Shown here piece after piece: positions 40,600 through 49,810 of a stretch of DNA of 64,000 nucleotides. Each line of letters begins with the position of its first letter. The first letter of the stretch is position 1. The stretch comes from Anaerolineales bacterium (GTDB taxonomy: Bacteria; Chloroflexota; Anaerolineae; Anaerolineales; Villigracilaceae). Location: the NCBI GenBank assembly GCA_016789305.1, contig JAEURJ010000013.1, positions 496,001 through 560,000 of the forward strand, given 5' to 3'. The notes under the pieces are model-generated. The model was not told the origin of the DNA, did not search any database, and worked only from the letters and a program-made list of their open reading frames with translations. The position numbers and the translations under genes are program-made.

Positions 40600-41913
40600 A
40601 TGACCGTTGCAACCAGCGTTTATCAATCACGTGTCACCACTGCGCAGGAGGCTGTACGAGCCATCAAATCCGGCAATCGTGTATTTCTCACGGGCAATGT
40701 TTCCGTTCCACAACAATTGCTTGCCGCCTTGGTGGAGTATGCTCCAGAAATTAAGGATGTCGAAGTTTGTCAGGCCTTGACGGTTGGATCAGCTGATTAT
40801 GTTGACCCCATCATGGAGGGACACCTTCGGGTAAATTCGTTTTTCATCAGTGCAAATATCCGTAAGGCCGTACAGGAAGGTCGTGCGGACTTTACGCCTG
40901 TGTTGCTTTCCGAATTTCCATTGTTATTTAAAAAAGGCGTTCTTCCATTGGATGTGGCGATCATCCATGTTTCGACCCCAGATGAGCATGGTTTTTGCAG
41001 TCTGGGTGTGGAAGTGGGACTCACCAAATCTGCCGCTGAATCGGCAAAGGTCATTATTGCAGAAGTAAATGAACAGATGCCGCGCACGTTGGGGGATTCA
41101 TTCATCCACGTCAGCCGGTTGACGCACATCGTTCCGGTTAACTATCCGATCCCAGAACATGTCATGGCTGCGGAAGGCGGATCGGATGTCGTCGAGAAAA
41201 TTGCAGGACATGTGGCTTCGTTAATTCCCGATGGCGCAACCATGCAGCTGGGAATTGGTTCCATTCCGGATGCGGTTTTGAAATTCCTGCGTGATAAAAA
41301 AGATCTCGGCATCCACACGGAATTATTTTCTGATGGCGTGATCGACCTGGTCAATGTCGGAGTGTTGACAAACGCACGAAAAACGCTGCATCCCGGCAAG
41401 ATCGTAGCAGGTTTTATTCTCGGTACGAAGAAATTGTATGACTGGACGAATGATAACCCGATGATCGAGATGCATCCCACCGAATACGTGAATGATCCGT
41501 TTGTGATCGCGCAGAACGAACGAATGGTGGCTGTCAATTCGGCAATTGAAGTGGATCTCACAGGACAGGTTTGCGCGGATAGTATTGGTCCAAAGCTATA
41601 CAGCGGAGTAGGGGGACAATTGGATTTCATTTACGGGGCTTCCCGATCAAAAGGTGGAGTTCCCATTATTGCCCTGCCCAGCACAGATGTAATGCGGGAT
41701 GGAACTGCTGTCAGCAAGATCACGCCCATGTTGAAAGCTGGCGCAGGCGTGGTGACGACAAGAAGCCATATGCGGTTTGTAGTCACCGAGCAGGGGATTG
41801 CAGATCTGTACGGAAAGACGATCCGTCAGCGGGCGCAGGCTTTGATTGGTGTGGCGCATCCTCAATTCCGCGAAGATTTGACGAAACAGGCAAAAGAGTT
41901 ACACTATCTATAG
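40600..41913 (+). CDS. acetyl-CoA hydrolase/4-hydroxybutyrate-type CoA-transferase
   Basis: A 437-residue family I CoA-transferase, moving CoA between acyl-CoA and acetate or another acid. Catalytic Glu is E241 in IHTELFSDG. The glycine loop LGIGSIPDAVL and the late GVGGQLDFIYGA, plus TRSHMRFVVTEQGIADL, are family signatures. AGGAGAAA precedes the ATG and overlaps the end of ald. Related enzymes act on 4-hydroxybutyrate, butyrate, propionate or succinate. Together with argF, rocD and ald it points to amino-acid fermentation ending in substrate-level phosphorylation, an inference. A terminator follows. Confidence 0.9.
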   Translation: MTVATSVYQSRVTTAQEAVRAIKSGNRVFLTGNVSVPQQLLAALVEYAPEIKDVEVCQALTVGSADYVDPIMEGHLRVNSFFISANIRKAVQEGRADFTPVLLSEFPLLFKKGVLPLDVAIIHVSTPDEHGFCSLGVEVGLTKSAAESAKVIIAEVNEQMPRTLGDSFIHVSRLTHIVPVNYPIPEHVMAAEGGSDVVEKIAGHVASLIPDGATMQLGIGSIPDAVLKFLRDKKDLGIHTELFSDGVIDLVNVGVLTNARKTLHPGKIVAGFILGTKKLYDWTNDNPMIEMHPTEYVNDPFVIAQNERMVAVNSAIEVDLTGQVCADSIGPKLYSGVGGQLDFIYGASRSKGGVPIIALPSTDVMRDGTAVSKITPMLKAGAGVVTTRSHMRFVVTEQGIADLYGKTIRQRAQALIGVAHPQFREDLTKQAKELHYL

Positions 41914-41926
41914 AAGTTTGAAGCCG

Positions 41927-41963
41927 GAGCCGTGGAGTTCAGGCGCAACTCCACGGCTCTTTA
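41927..41963 (+). terminator. intrinsic terminator after the CoA-transferase gene
   Basis: A perfect 13-bp stem, GAGCCGTGGAGTT with AACTCCACGGCTC, then TTTAG. It separates this unit from pyk. Confidence 0.85.
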
Positions 41964-41990
41964 GTTGTTAATCCCTTAATACCTTCCACC

Positions 41991-42019
41991 TTGACACCAA
42001 TTCAATTTGTACCTATCAT
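41991..42019 (+). promoter_or_regulatory. promoter of the pyk leader transcript
   Basis: Perfect TTGACA, exactly 17 bases, then TATCAT (5 of 6). It lies 113 bp before the pyk ATG, leaving a leader of about 105 nt that holds a short open frame. Confidence 0.85.
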
Positions 42020-42065
42020 CAGGGCGTTTTTGAAATGAAGCCAGTTGTTTGAAGTGGGAGGCTTT

Positions 42066-42125
42066 ATGACTCGTCACATAGCCATTATTGCACTATGTGC
42101 TTATTTTATAAACAAGAAGGAATAG
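42066..42125 (+). CDS. 19-residue leader peptide upstream of pyk
   Basis: The frame starts at ATG 42066 behind a strong GGGAGG and reads MTRHIAIIALCAYFINKKE to a TAG at 42123-42125. It ends seven bases before the pyk ATG, and its last codons (AAGAAGGAA) double as the pyk ribosome site. Translation of pyk is therefore likely to be coupled to it. The Ile/Ala-rich content might reflect a regulatory code or a tiny membrane peptide; neither is proven. No terminator is visible within the leader. Confidence 0.55.
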   Translation: MTRHIAIIALCAYFINKKE

Positions 42126-42132
42126 TACCACC

Positions 42133-43620
42133 ATGCGAAGAGCCAAGATCGTCGCCACAATAGGACCCGCCTCAGATTCAGAGGCAATGTTGGAATCACT
42201 TATTAAAGCCGGAATGAACGTTGCCCGCCTTAATTTCTCCCATGGGACGCATGAACAGCACGAGAAGCGCGTTGCCACCATTCGCAAGGTTTCAAAGAAT
42301 CTAAACGTGCCGGTGGGGATTTTGCAGGACTTGCAAGGCCCCAAGATCCGTTTAGGTAAATTGGCTGTTCCCCTTCAGTTGGAGGTTGGCGAGCAGATTT
42401 GCATGTACGCGACGCAGGATGAGTTGCCAAAGACATCAAAACAATTGCTCCCTGTGGATTTCCGTGAACTTTTTGATTCGGTCCAGATAGGCGACAAACT
42501 CTTACTCGACGATGGACGGCTTGCTCTTCAAGTTACATCTGCGGTTGGGCGCGTAGTGGAAGCCAAAGTGTTAGTGGGTGGCACTCTGTCTTCCCATAAA
42601 GGAATTAATCTTCCCGGAGTGAAACTCCGCATTGCCGGGTTTACTGAAAAAGATAAAGCCGATCTGGAATTCGGCATGTCGCAGGGCGTGGACGCGGTTG
42701 CGATTTCCTTTGTTCGCAGTGCAGATGATGTCAGGACTGTACGCGAGGCGATGGTTGATTTTGCGAAAGGCAAGCAATTGCCGTTTTTGATCGCAAAACT
42801 TGAAAAGCCCGAAGCGATGACAGAACTCGAAGACATCCTGGATGTAGTCGACGGGGTAATGGTCGCTCGCGGTGATCTTGGTGTGGAACTTCCACCCGAA
42901 CGTGTGCCTCCGTTGCAAAAACACATTATCCATTCAGCAAATGCACGTGCGAAGTTGGTGATCACTGCCACGCAAATGCTGGAGTCGATGATTCAGAATC
43001 CGATCCCAACCCGTGCAGAAGCCTCCGATGTTGCCAATGCGATCTTTGATGGTACGGACGCGGTCATGCTTTCCGCTGAAACTGCCTCGGGTGATTATCC
43101 AAGTGAGGCGGTCGCGATGATGTCTCGTATTGTAGTTGAAGCTGAATCGCACTTTCTTCAGTGGGGTAGCCATCAGGATGGCCGAGCAGGCCTCGGCCAG
43201 AGCGATGCGGCATCGATGGCGCGCGCGACTAATGAGATGGCACATGACCCGGACGTATCCGCTGTGGCTGTCTTTACCATGCAGGGTCGTTCCGCTTGGT
43301 TAATGTCGAAGGCACGTCCTGAAAAACAAATTCTCGCTTTCACACCCGAAAGCGAAACATATAATCAGCTTGCCTTCCTTTGGGGGGTGAAACCGCACCT
43401 TGCCCGCTATGCCAATACGCTTGAGGAAATGCTTTCCGGTGTGGATGCCGCATTGCTGGCATCGGGAACCATGCAACCTGGTCAGCAAGTGGTTCTGGTT
43501 TGCGGTTATCCCGTGGGCGCCATGCGTGCGCCGAATATGGCATTGCTGCATACAGTAGGCAGTGAATCGACAGTTAACCTCGCACGCAATCTCGCTGAAA
43601 ACAACGTTCGAAAAAAGTAA
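42133..43620 (+). CDS. pyk: pyruvate kinase
   Basis: A 495-residue enzyme making pyruvate and ATP from phosphoenolpyruvate and ADP. N-terminal RRAKIVATIGPASDS and NFSHGTHEQH, K+/ADP loop LDDGRLAL, catalytic KLEKPEAMTELEDILDVVDGVMVARGDLGVELPPE, and TATQMLESMIQNPIPTRAEASDVANAIFDGTD with SAETASGDYPSEAV are all intact. The C-terminal allosteric-type domain is present; no extra PEP-utiliser domain follows. A promoter, a leader peptide and then pyk form the unit; gltX follows at 47 bp. Confidence 0.95.
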   Translation: MRRAKIVATIGPASDSEAMLESLIKAGMNVARLNFSHGTHEQHEKRVATIRKVSKNLNVPVGILQDLQGPKIRLGKLAVPLQLEVGEQICMYATQDELPKTSKQLLPVDFRELFDSVQIGDKLLLDDGRLALQVTSAVGRVVEAKVLVGGTLSSHKGINLPGVKLRIAGFTEKDKADLEFGMSQGVDAVAISFVRSADDVRTVREAMVDFAKGKQLPFLIAKLEKPEAMTELEDILDVVDGVMVARGDLGVELPPERVPPLQKHIIHSANARAKLVITATQMLESMIQNPIPTRAEASDVANAIFDGTDAVMLSAETASGDYPSEAVAMMSRIVVEAESHFLQWGSHQDGRAGLGQSDAASMARATNEMAHDPDVSAVAVFTMQGRSAWLMSKARPEKQILAFTPESETYNQLAFLWGVKPHLARYANTLEEMLSGVDAALLASGTMQPGQQVVLVCGYPVGAMRAPNMALLHTVGSESTVNLARNLAENNVRKK

Positions 43621-43667
43621 GTTCAGAAATAATAGATGCAGATTTTGCATTTGGAGAAAGATTCGCG

Positions 43668-45143
43668 ATGATACCAGCACGTACTCGATTTGCTCCCTCT
43701 CCCACCGGGCATTTACATCTTGGCGGCGCACGTACCGCATTGTATGCTTATTTGCTCGCCAGAAAAACTGGCGGGCAATTTATTCTTCGCATAGAAGATA
43801 CGGATATGAAGCGTACGGCCCCCGGCGCCGAACAGGAGATCATCGATGGGCTGCGCTGGCTCGGTCTTAATTATGACGAAGGGCCGGATATTGGCGGAAA
43901 ATTCGGCCCATATCGCCAGACCGAACGCCGTGAGATTTATGCGCATCATGCCAGGCTGTTGGTTGATTCTGGTCATGCCTATCCTTGTTTCTGCACCACG
44001 GAGCGTTTGGACAAAGTTCGTCAGGACCAGATGAAACGTAAGGAAAACCCGCATTACGATGGGACCTGTCGCATCCTTTCGCACGACGAAGCCGCAAAAC
44101 GAATTGCGGCCGGTGAGTCTTACACGATTCGCTTTAAGATGCCACATGATGGCGCGACCGTTGCACACGATCATTTGCGCGGCGATATTGTCACCGAAAA
44201 TAAACAACTAAACGATCAAGTCATCTTGAAAACAGATGGGTTACCAACATATCATCTCGCTGCCATGGTCGATGATCATGAAATGCAGATCACACACGTA
44301 GTGCGTGGCTCCGAATGGCTGGGCACCTTTCCGTTACACGTGAATATCGTGCGTGCCTTTGGCTGGGAGGAGCCGACCTGGGTTCACCTGTCTGTGTTCC
44401 TGAAACCAAGCGGCAAGGGTAAATTGAGCAAACGCGACTCTGCTGATGCGATAAAAGACGACCATTCCTTCTATATCAAAGATTTGGACGGGCTCGGTTT
44501 TATTCCGGAAGGTGTGATCAATTGGATGGCCTTGATGGGGTGGGGCGTGGCGGAAGATGATGTAATGACAACGGATCAAATGGTTGACCGTTTTTCAGTT
44601 GACTCATTGACTCCCTCGCCGGCTGCGATTAACTTCCAACGTTTGGACCACTTCAACGCGACTCATATTCGCCTCCTGACGACCGAAGACCTGGCAGCTC
44701 GCCTCAAGCCTTACTTCACCCGACAGGCTTTGGAAGTGGACAATGATACGTTGCTCAAGATCATCCCACTGATCCGCGAACGCCTCACCACCTTGGATGA
44801 TTGCCTTGCATTTGGTTCTTTCTTCTTTATGGAAGACGTTAATCCAGCTGCGGAAGATTTGATCGCAAAAGGTTTGGACGCAAAGCAATCTGCCGAGATC
44901 GCAAAAAAATCCTACGAGATTCTCTCCGGCCTCTCGGGCATTGACCATGCAACAGCCGAGCCTCCGATGCGTGCTTATGTGGAAGAGTCTGGGTTGAATG
45001 CCAATCAGGTGTTTGGCATCTTACGTGTAGCCACTACGGGGCAAAAGGTCAGCCCGCCGTTATTTGAAAGCATGGAAGTTATCGGCCGCGAAAAATGTTT
45101 GCAAAGAATAAAAAATGCAGTAGCGATATTGGAAAAGATGTAA
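43668..45143 (+). CDS. gltX: glutamyl-tRNA synthetase
   Basis: A 491-residue class I synthetase that charges tRNA-Glu. HIGH-like motif is RFAPSPTGHLHLGGARTALY, with IEDTDMKRT next to it; KMSKS equivalent is KGKLSKRD. The Cys pair PCFCTTERL is part of the zinc-like insert seen in some GluRS. The anticodon-binding C-terminal half is full length. GGAGA precedes the ATG. glnS is present elsewhere in the window, so this GltX need not be the non-discriminating type, although Chloroflexota vary. It lies downstream of pyk and is closed by a strong terminator. Confidence 0.94.
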   Translation: MIPARTRFAPSPTGHLHLGGARTALYAYLLARKTGGQFILRIEDTDMKRTAPGAEQEIIDGLRWLGLNYDEGPDIGGKFGPYRQTERREIYAHHARLLVDSGHAYPCFCTTERLDKVRQDQMKRKENPHYDGTCRILSHDEAAKRIAAGESYTIRFKMPHDGATVAHDHLRGDIVTENKQLNDQVILKTDGLPTYHLAAMVDDHEMQITHVVRGSEWLGTFPLHVNIVRAFGWEEPTWVHLSVFLKPSGKGKLSKRDSADAIKDDHSFYIKDLDGLGFIPEGVINWMALMGWGVAEDDVMTTDQMVDRFSVDSLTPSPAAINFQRLDHFNATHIRLLTTEDLAARLKPYFTRQALEVDNDTLLKIIPLIRERLTTLDDCLAFGSFFFMEDVNPAAEDLIAKGLDAKQSAEIAKKSYEILSGLSGIDHATAEPPMRAYVEESGLNANQVFGILRVATTGQKVSPPLFESMEVIGREKCLQRIKNAVAILEKM

Positions 45144-45177
45144 TCAAAAAGGCACACGATGGTGTGCCTTTTTGATT
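45142..45177. terminator. bidirectional intrinsic terminator
   Basis: A perfect 16-bp stem (AATCAAAAAGGCACAC with its complement) around GATG, overlapping the ends of gltX and the convergent cyclase gene. Confidence 0.93.
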
Positions 45178-45823
45178 AGTTATTGTCGGGAAGCGGGGGA
45201 TTTTCATCCGGCCGGTATTCGATGGAGTAGGCGGGCATTGATGTTCCGGCAATACTTAATTCAATGAGGGTACCTTTGATTTCCGCGTTCTTTGGAATAA
45301 GCTCCATTGCTTCTTTTGTGATGAGTATGTCCCCGGCATTCCCAATATCCTCTCCCATTTTGCACGCACGATTCACCGCATCGCCAAAGCAATCATGGTT
45401 GCTGATGATCAGGATCTTTCCATAATCAATTCCAACGGAGATGTGAATATCCAGTTCCTCGGCTGTCAGCAGGTTGGTGGCGTTGAAGGCAAGCTGCATA
45501 CTGATCGCCGCGCGTACTGCTGTGAGCGGATCGGGTAAAACGGCGAAACAATTATCCGCCTCAAATTTTATGATCCTGCCTTCGTAACTTTTGACGATGG
45601 GTTCAACGGTCAATTGCATACGGCGTACCATCGACAGGTAATGGACGATCCCATATTTTCTGGTCAGTAACGAGAAGCCTGACATATCCAAAACAAGGAC
45701 TGTGTTTTCAGTGCCGTACTCTTCCCAAAGTGTATTTTCCAAACGCTTGCGCTCATCCACGTCGGTTTCTTGTGAGTATTGAAGCAATAAGTCTTGAAAA
45801 TGGGGCATGTCTTTGGGCTGCAT
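45176..45823 (-). CDS. class III nucleotidyl cyclase-domain protein, atypical active site
   Basis: A 215-residue soluble protein: a short N-terminal helix (1-40) and one class III cyclase homology domain. First metal Asp is D46 in LVLDMSGFS. The second, D90, lies in KFEADNCFAVLPD, where the usual Gly before it is Ala. The transition-state pair appears as N151 and K155 in DAVNRACKMGE, so the normal Arg is Lys. Substrate-specifying residues are atypical too. It may be a weak cyclase, a pseudo-cyclase binding a nucleotide, or an adaptor. AAGGAG precedes the ATG. Its neighbours are gltX (convergent) and rtcB. Confidence 0.8.
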   Translation of the reverse strand: MQPKDMPHFQDLLLQYSQETDVDERKRLENTLWEEYGTENTVLVLDMSGFSLLTRKYGIVHYLSMVRRMQLTVEPIVKSYEGRIIKFEADNCFAVLPDPLTAVRAAISMQLAFNATNLLTAEELDIHISVGIDYGKILIISNHDCFGDAVNRACKMGEDIGNAGDILITKEAMELIPKNAEIKGTLIELSIAGTSMPAYSIEYRPDENPPLPDNN

Positions 45824-45894
45824 AATAACTCCTTGAATAGAAGGATTATAGCGGAAAGGTCATGGAAGAGTATTACTTTTCCATGACCTTTCGC

Positions 45895-47316
45895 TTAAAT
45901 ATCACCCGGTTCATCTGCCATGCGGACGATCTTCGGTGTGAATTTTCCGATCACTTCCACGAGTTCGCTTTGTGCGGCGATGACTTCATCAATTTGTTTG
46001 TAGGCTTGCGGCGACTCGTCGATGCCGCCGCCGAGGAGGGTGACTCCGCGCTCTTTGAGATATTCATCCCGTGCCGAGCGGCTGATCGAATTAATTGCGA
46101 CGGTGCGGCTCATTCTCCGACCTGCGCCATGCGAGGCTGAAGAAAGAGAGTTTGCCACGCCTTTGCCGCGGACGACGTAGCCTGCATCTCCCATCGAACC
46201 CGGGATAACGCCTAAAACATTATGGCCTGCGGGAGTTGCTCCCTTGCGATGGACAATGACCTCGCGGCCATCCGACAGAGTTTCCTTCCACGCAAAGTTA
46301 TGATGATTTTCAACCACTGCCACTTCTTTCAAGCCCATTGCAGCCGCCACACGTTGATGAATGATGTAATGATTTGCAGAAGCGAACTTCCCTGCGAGTT
46401 CCATCGAAAGCCAGTATTCCTGGCCCTCTTCTGAATCGAGTGAGAGCCATGCAAGATGTTTGACGCTCTTATCGAGGTCTGGGTGTTTTTCCATGGCGAG
46501 TTTGCTGAAGCGGTCTGCGATCTTTGCACCGACTCCGCGTGATCCGCTGTGTGAAAGGAGCGCGAGGTAGTTGCCCGGCTGAAGGCCAAACTGCGTTTCA
46601 TGTAATCGAAACGATCCCCATTCGACAAAGTGATTGCCCGTGCCACTGGTACCAAGTTGGTTCATGGCGGTATCTTTAAGTGTTTTGAGTTGACGTGTTG
46701 CCAGCCATGCATTGTCGTCCAAAACTTCATGCTGCGCCTTTTTTGCACCAGTCCACTTTGCACCCATCCCGAAGGCAGTTTGATTCCATAGTGAATCTTC
46801 GAACATGCCTTTCTTTTGTCCAAGCAAAATCGGTGAGACTTCGTAAATGGAAAGTCTCATACGGCAGGCAATGTCCACGCCAACTGCGTAGGGGATAACC
46901 ACATTTTCGGTGGCAAGCACTCCGCCGATGGGAAGTCCATAGCCGACGTGTGCATCGGGCATGAGCGCGCCAGTCACGGTGACGGGCAGGCGCATGGCGT
47001 TGTTCATTTGAGCGACAGCGCCATCGTCGATATTCTCACGTCCCCAGATGGGAAAGGGGATCGGATTTTCGAGCAATGTATCTGCCGATGGTTCGTCTTT
47101 TTGTGTAAGGCGAATGCACTCGCGTGCGAGATCTGCAAGCAATGTGTCAGCGAGGAAACTGCCGGGGTTTTGCCGAACAGCATCCAGTTGAGTAAGAGCC
47201 GCGTCGCGGTCCATTCCGTTTTCCATTAATTTGTTGCCTGCATCCTTCGCAAGCCCGATGACTTTTCCATCCTGCCAGTTGTTTAATTTCAGGATCTTTC
47301 CTGTAATGATGTCCAT
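45895..47316 (-). CDS. rtcB: RtcB-family RNA-splicing ligase
   Basis: A 473-residue RNA 3'-phosphate to 5'-OH ligase. AAAGGA eight bases before the ATG at 47316 selects this start over an upstream one at 47355. Metal ligands: D in MPDAHVGYGLPIGGV, C151 in VGVDIACRM, H229 in GTSGTGNHF, H256 in LLSHSGSRG, and H in ENHHNFAWKE. The guanylylated nucleophile is H396 in SSASHGAGRRMSR. It uses GTP and Mn2+ to repair or splice RNA. It lies downstream of a SnoaL-like gene and the ABC pair. No archease gene is visible. Confidence 0.92.
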   Translation of the reverse strand: MDIITGKILKLNNWQDGKVIGLAKDAGNKLMENGMDRDAALTQLDAVRQNPGSFLADTLLADLARECIRLTQKDEPSADTLLENPIPFPIWGRENIDDGAVAQMNNAMRLPVTVTGALMPDAHVGYGLPIGGVLATENVVIPYAVGVDIACRMRLSIYEVSPILLGQKKGMFEDSLWNQTAFGMGAKWTGAKKAQHEVLDDNAWLATRQLKTLKDTAMNQLGTSGTGNHFVEWGSFRLHETQFGLQPGNYLALLSHSGSRGVGAKIADRFSKLAMEKHPDLDKSVKHLAWLSLDSEEGQEYWLSMELAGKFASANHYIIHQRVAAAMGLKEVAVVENHHNFAWKETLSDGREVIVHRKGATPAGHNVLGVIPGSMGDAGYVVRGKGVANSLSSASHGAGRRMSRTVAINSISRSARDEYLKERGVTLLGGGIDESPQAYKQIDEVIAAQSELVEVIGKFTPKIVRMADEPGDI

Positions 47317-47363
47317 TTTAAATTCCTTTGGCGATGGTTTGTTTTCAATCGCCATAGTTCATG

Positions 47364-47792
47364 TTAGATCGAATCAGGCGGGTCGCAGGGACCTTCGCAA
47401 GTGAGTGTGGTGAAGACTTCGGTTTGCAAAACCCATTTACCGTTTTGAGTGCGCTGCCATTTTGCGGCATAGACACCTGATGCGTGAATCAATATATTCT
47501 TAATTGTATAACTGCCCTGCCAATTGCCGAGTTCTTCGGCGATGCCCCAGTCTTCGTTGGTGGTGATCTCCCGTGGGGTTCGTCGATAAACTGCGGTTGG
47601 ATCGTTTTGGAAAAGTGTTGCCCAACGTATTTCTTCCTCATCTGCTCCGTGAAATTGATCGCTTCGCCCTGTGACCAAATGATAGGTGGGCGCAAGCAGA
47701 GGCCGAATACCTTTGGAGTTTTTCTCTGCAATGGCGAGGTTGAAACGCTCGCGCGCGGCGCGGATGAGTTCGGTTGAGGTAGATTGGGGCAT
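47364..47792 (-). CDS. SnoaL/NTF2-like small protein (DUF4440 type)
   Basis: A 142-residue cone-fold protein. Start at 47792 is favoured by AAAAGGAAAA upstream. Pattern: RAARERFNLAIAEKNSKGIRPLLAPTYHLVTG, then AVYRRTPREITT, then IHASGVYAAKWQRTQNGKWVLQTEVFTTLTC. This matches DUF4440/SnoaL proteins, which can be cyclases, isomerases or binding scaffolds. The tail CEGPCDPPDSI adds Cys residues of unclear role. It lies 47 bp before rtcB and may be co-transcribed with it. Function unknown. Confidence 0.72.
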   Translation of the reverse strand: MPQSTSTELIRAARERFNLAIAEKNSKGIRPLLAPTYHLVTGRSDQFHGADEEEIRWATLFQNDPTAVYRRTPREITTNEDWGIAEELGNWQGSYTIKNILIHASGVYAAKWQRTQNGKWVLQTEVFTTLTCEGPCDPPDSI

Positions 47793-47920
47793 GATGCTTT
47801 TCCTTTTCATTATTTATTCGCGTCGAGCGAAGGCTTTCCTGTTCTAGAAAGCCGTAGTCGAGATGCTTGCGTTTCGTCTACGAGCAGAAGATCACTGCTC
47901 TCCGCTCATCGCGGAAATAA

Positions 47921-49714
47921 TTATTCTTCCAACTTCCACAGTTCACGCATTTCCTGACTGGTTTCAAGAAGTTGATCAAGCGTGCCTTCAGATTCAACTC
48001 GTCCCTCTTTGAGGACGATGATGTGATCGGCGCGTCGTAAGAGAGGGCGACGATGGGAAACGACAAGGCAGGTCATTTTGTTATTTGAGAATATTCTTTC
48101 CCAAAGTTGACTTTCGGTTTCGACATCCAGTGCGCTGGAGAGATCATCGAAGACGACGAGTTCTGGCTCGCGGATGAACATGCGTGCCGCGGCGGTCCGC
48201 TGGGCCTGCCCGCCCGAGAGCTTGACTCCGCGGGAGCCGACCATGGTTTCAAGATTGTCCTCCAGGATTTCAAGGTCACGGTCCATGACGGCCAGTTTTG
48301 TGGCGCTGTAGATTTCTTCATCGCTTTTATTCATGCCGAGCAAAATATTATTCCGCAGGGTGTTGCTGAACAAACGCGGAACTTGCGCCGTGTATGCACA
48401 GCGTGGCGGTATGAGAAAATCTCCAGGCGAAGTAAGTAATTGATCGTTCCACTTTATTTCACCTGATTCGAGCGGGAGCAATCCCAGCAGCGCGCGTAAT
48501 AATGTTGTCTTGCCGGAACCTATTCTGCCAGTGATGACTGTCAACGTGTTGCGCTTGATTTTCAGCGAGATGTCGTCGATGCCGTTGGTGGAACCGGGGT
48601 AGTGAAATGCCAGATGGTCAGCGGACAGGCTGGAGAGTGAGTCTGATGCGGTTTTTGTCACGTAGGTTACTTCCGGCAGTGGTCCATCCAGATCGACTTT
48701 GGAATGTTCAACAAGTGCGTTCACGGGTGCGTTTTCCATGAGGTGATACATGCGTTGAACGGAAACATCCAGTTGTTTGTAGCGCGCGGCGAGCATACCC
48801 GCAAAAGTTGTAAGATCGCCCATGCTTTGAAGCAGGTAAACGAAGAGCGAAAAATCGCCGAGTGTGAAATGTCCTGTGCGCATCGATTGACCGACGAGCA
48901 CAAGAATCACACCGGTGCCCAATGTGGATGTGTTGCGATAAATCGAGCTGAGCACTTCGTCAAAAAGTTTTTCGCGGACAGTTAATTTCTGCCGTTCATC
49001 ATTGAGCTTGTGAAAATGCTGGATGACACCTTTTTCAGCGGTGGCTACTTTGATGGCTTGCACGGCTCCAAAGAATTCGCCGATAAAGCCGGTGACTTTG
49101 CCAGAAGCCTGGCGTGATGTGCGGCGATAGAGTTCGATGCGGCTGGTGGCGATATTTGCCACAATGCCAACGATCACAAGAGGAATCAATGCCATCACTG
49201 TAACGGATGGGTTGATCTGAGTCATCAAAACAATGGCAACGATAATAATGATGATGCCGACCATGATGTCGTTGATCAAAATGACAAAGAGCGGAATTTC
49301 ATTCACATCATTTTTGAAACGACTTACTGCTTCGCCGGGAGAATCAGGGAGTTGTGCCGCACCGGGTCTCCGCAAAATATAGCGCAGAAGATTTTTGCGT
49401 AACAACGTGGACATGTCTGCAAAGATGGGTACATCCGCATAATAAAATCCGTAGCTGGCGACGACGCGCCCGATCCATGTTGCGACTGAAAATGCCACGA
49501 TGGCACAAATGCCGAAAGTTAATTGCGCTTCGCCGGTGATCATATCGAAGAAGGCCTTGATGATGAGAGCGGGCGCGACCTGCCAACAGAAGCGGATGAG
49601 CGCGACGGCAATTAAATCCACGAACCACAGCCACGGTCGAAAGGCGAGCATTTCCAGGATTACGCGCCATGTAGGAAGCGCAGGAACTTTTTGATTTAAG
49701 GTTGTTTCAGTCAT
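47921..49714 (-). CDS. ABC exporter half-transporter, degenerate-site subunit
   Basis: A 597-residue ABC exporter with six transmembrane spans (about 20-330) and one ATPase domain. AAGGAA sets the start at 49714. Walker A is GRIGSGKTT, the signature is the intact KLSGGQAQR, and Walker B is [11 protein letters not shown]: the catalytic Glu after the Walker B Asp is replaced by Asp. The switch His is in VVSHRRP. Its partner at 49811-51556 has the reverse pattern. Heterodimeric exporters such as BmrCD show this asymmetry. A role as multidrug or lipid exporter is inferred. It lies about 95 bp downstream of its partner. Confidence 0.88.
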   Translation of the reverse strand: MTETTLNQKVPALPTWRVILEMLAFRPWLWFVDLIAVALIRFCWQVAPALIIKAFFDMITGEAQLTFGICAIVAFSVATWIGRVVASYGFYYADVPIFADMSTLLRKNLLRYILRRPGAAQLPDSPGEAVSRFKNDVNEIPLFVILINDIMVGIIIIIVAIVLMTQINPSVTVMALIPLVIVGIVANIATSRIELYRRTSRQASGKVTGFIGEFFGAVQAIKVATAEKGVIQHFHKLNDERQKLTVREKLFDEVLSSIYRNTSTLGTGVILVLVGQSMRTGHFTLGDFSLFVYLLQSMGDLTTFAGMLAARYKQLDVSVQRMYHLMENAPVNALVEHSKVDLDGPLPEVTYVTKTASDSLSSLSADHLAFHYPGSTNGIDDISLKIKRNTLTVITGRIGSGKTTLLRALLGLLPLESGEIKWNDQLLTSPGDFLIPPRCAYTAQVPRLFSNTLRNNILLGMNKSDEEIYSATKLAVMDRDLEILEDNLETMVGSRGVKLSGGQAQRTAAARMFIREPELVVFDDLSSALDVETESQLWERIFSNNKMTCLVVSHRRPLLRRADHIIVLKEGRVESEGTLDQLLETSQEMRELWKLEE

Positions 49715-49746
49715 AATAATTTCCTTGTGTTTCATGACCGCAGATA

Positions 49747-49808
49747 ATGGACGACGGACGATAAATTCTTAACCATGTCAATTGTCCATAGTCGGTGGTC
49801 AATAGTCC
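49747..49808. repeat. low-complexity GTCCAT/GACGGACGAT repeat-like spacer
   Basis: The spacer between the two ABC genes contains alternating segments such as GGACGACGGACGATA and GTCCATAGTCGGTGGTCAATAGTCC. Sequences of this flavour recur between genes in some bacterial genomes; only this copy is visible here. Confidence 0.35.
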
Positions 49809-49810
49809 GC

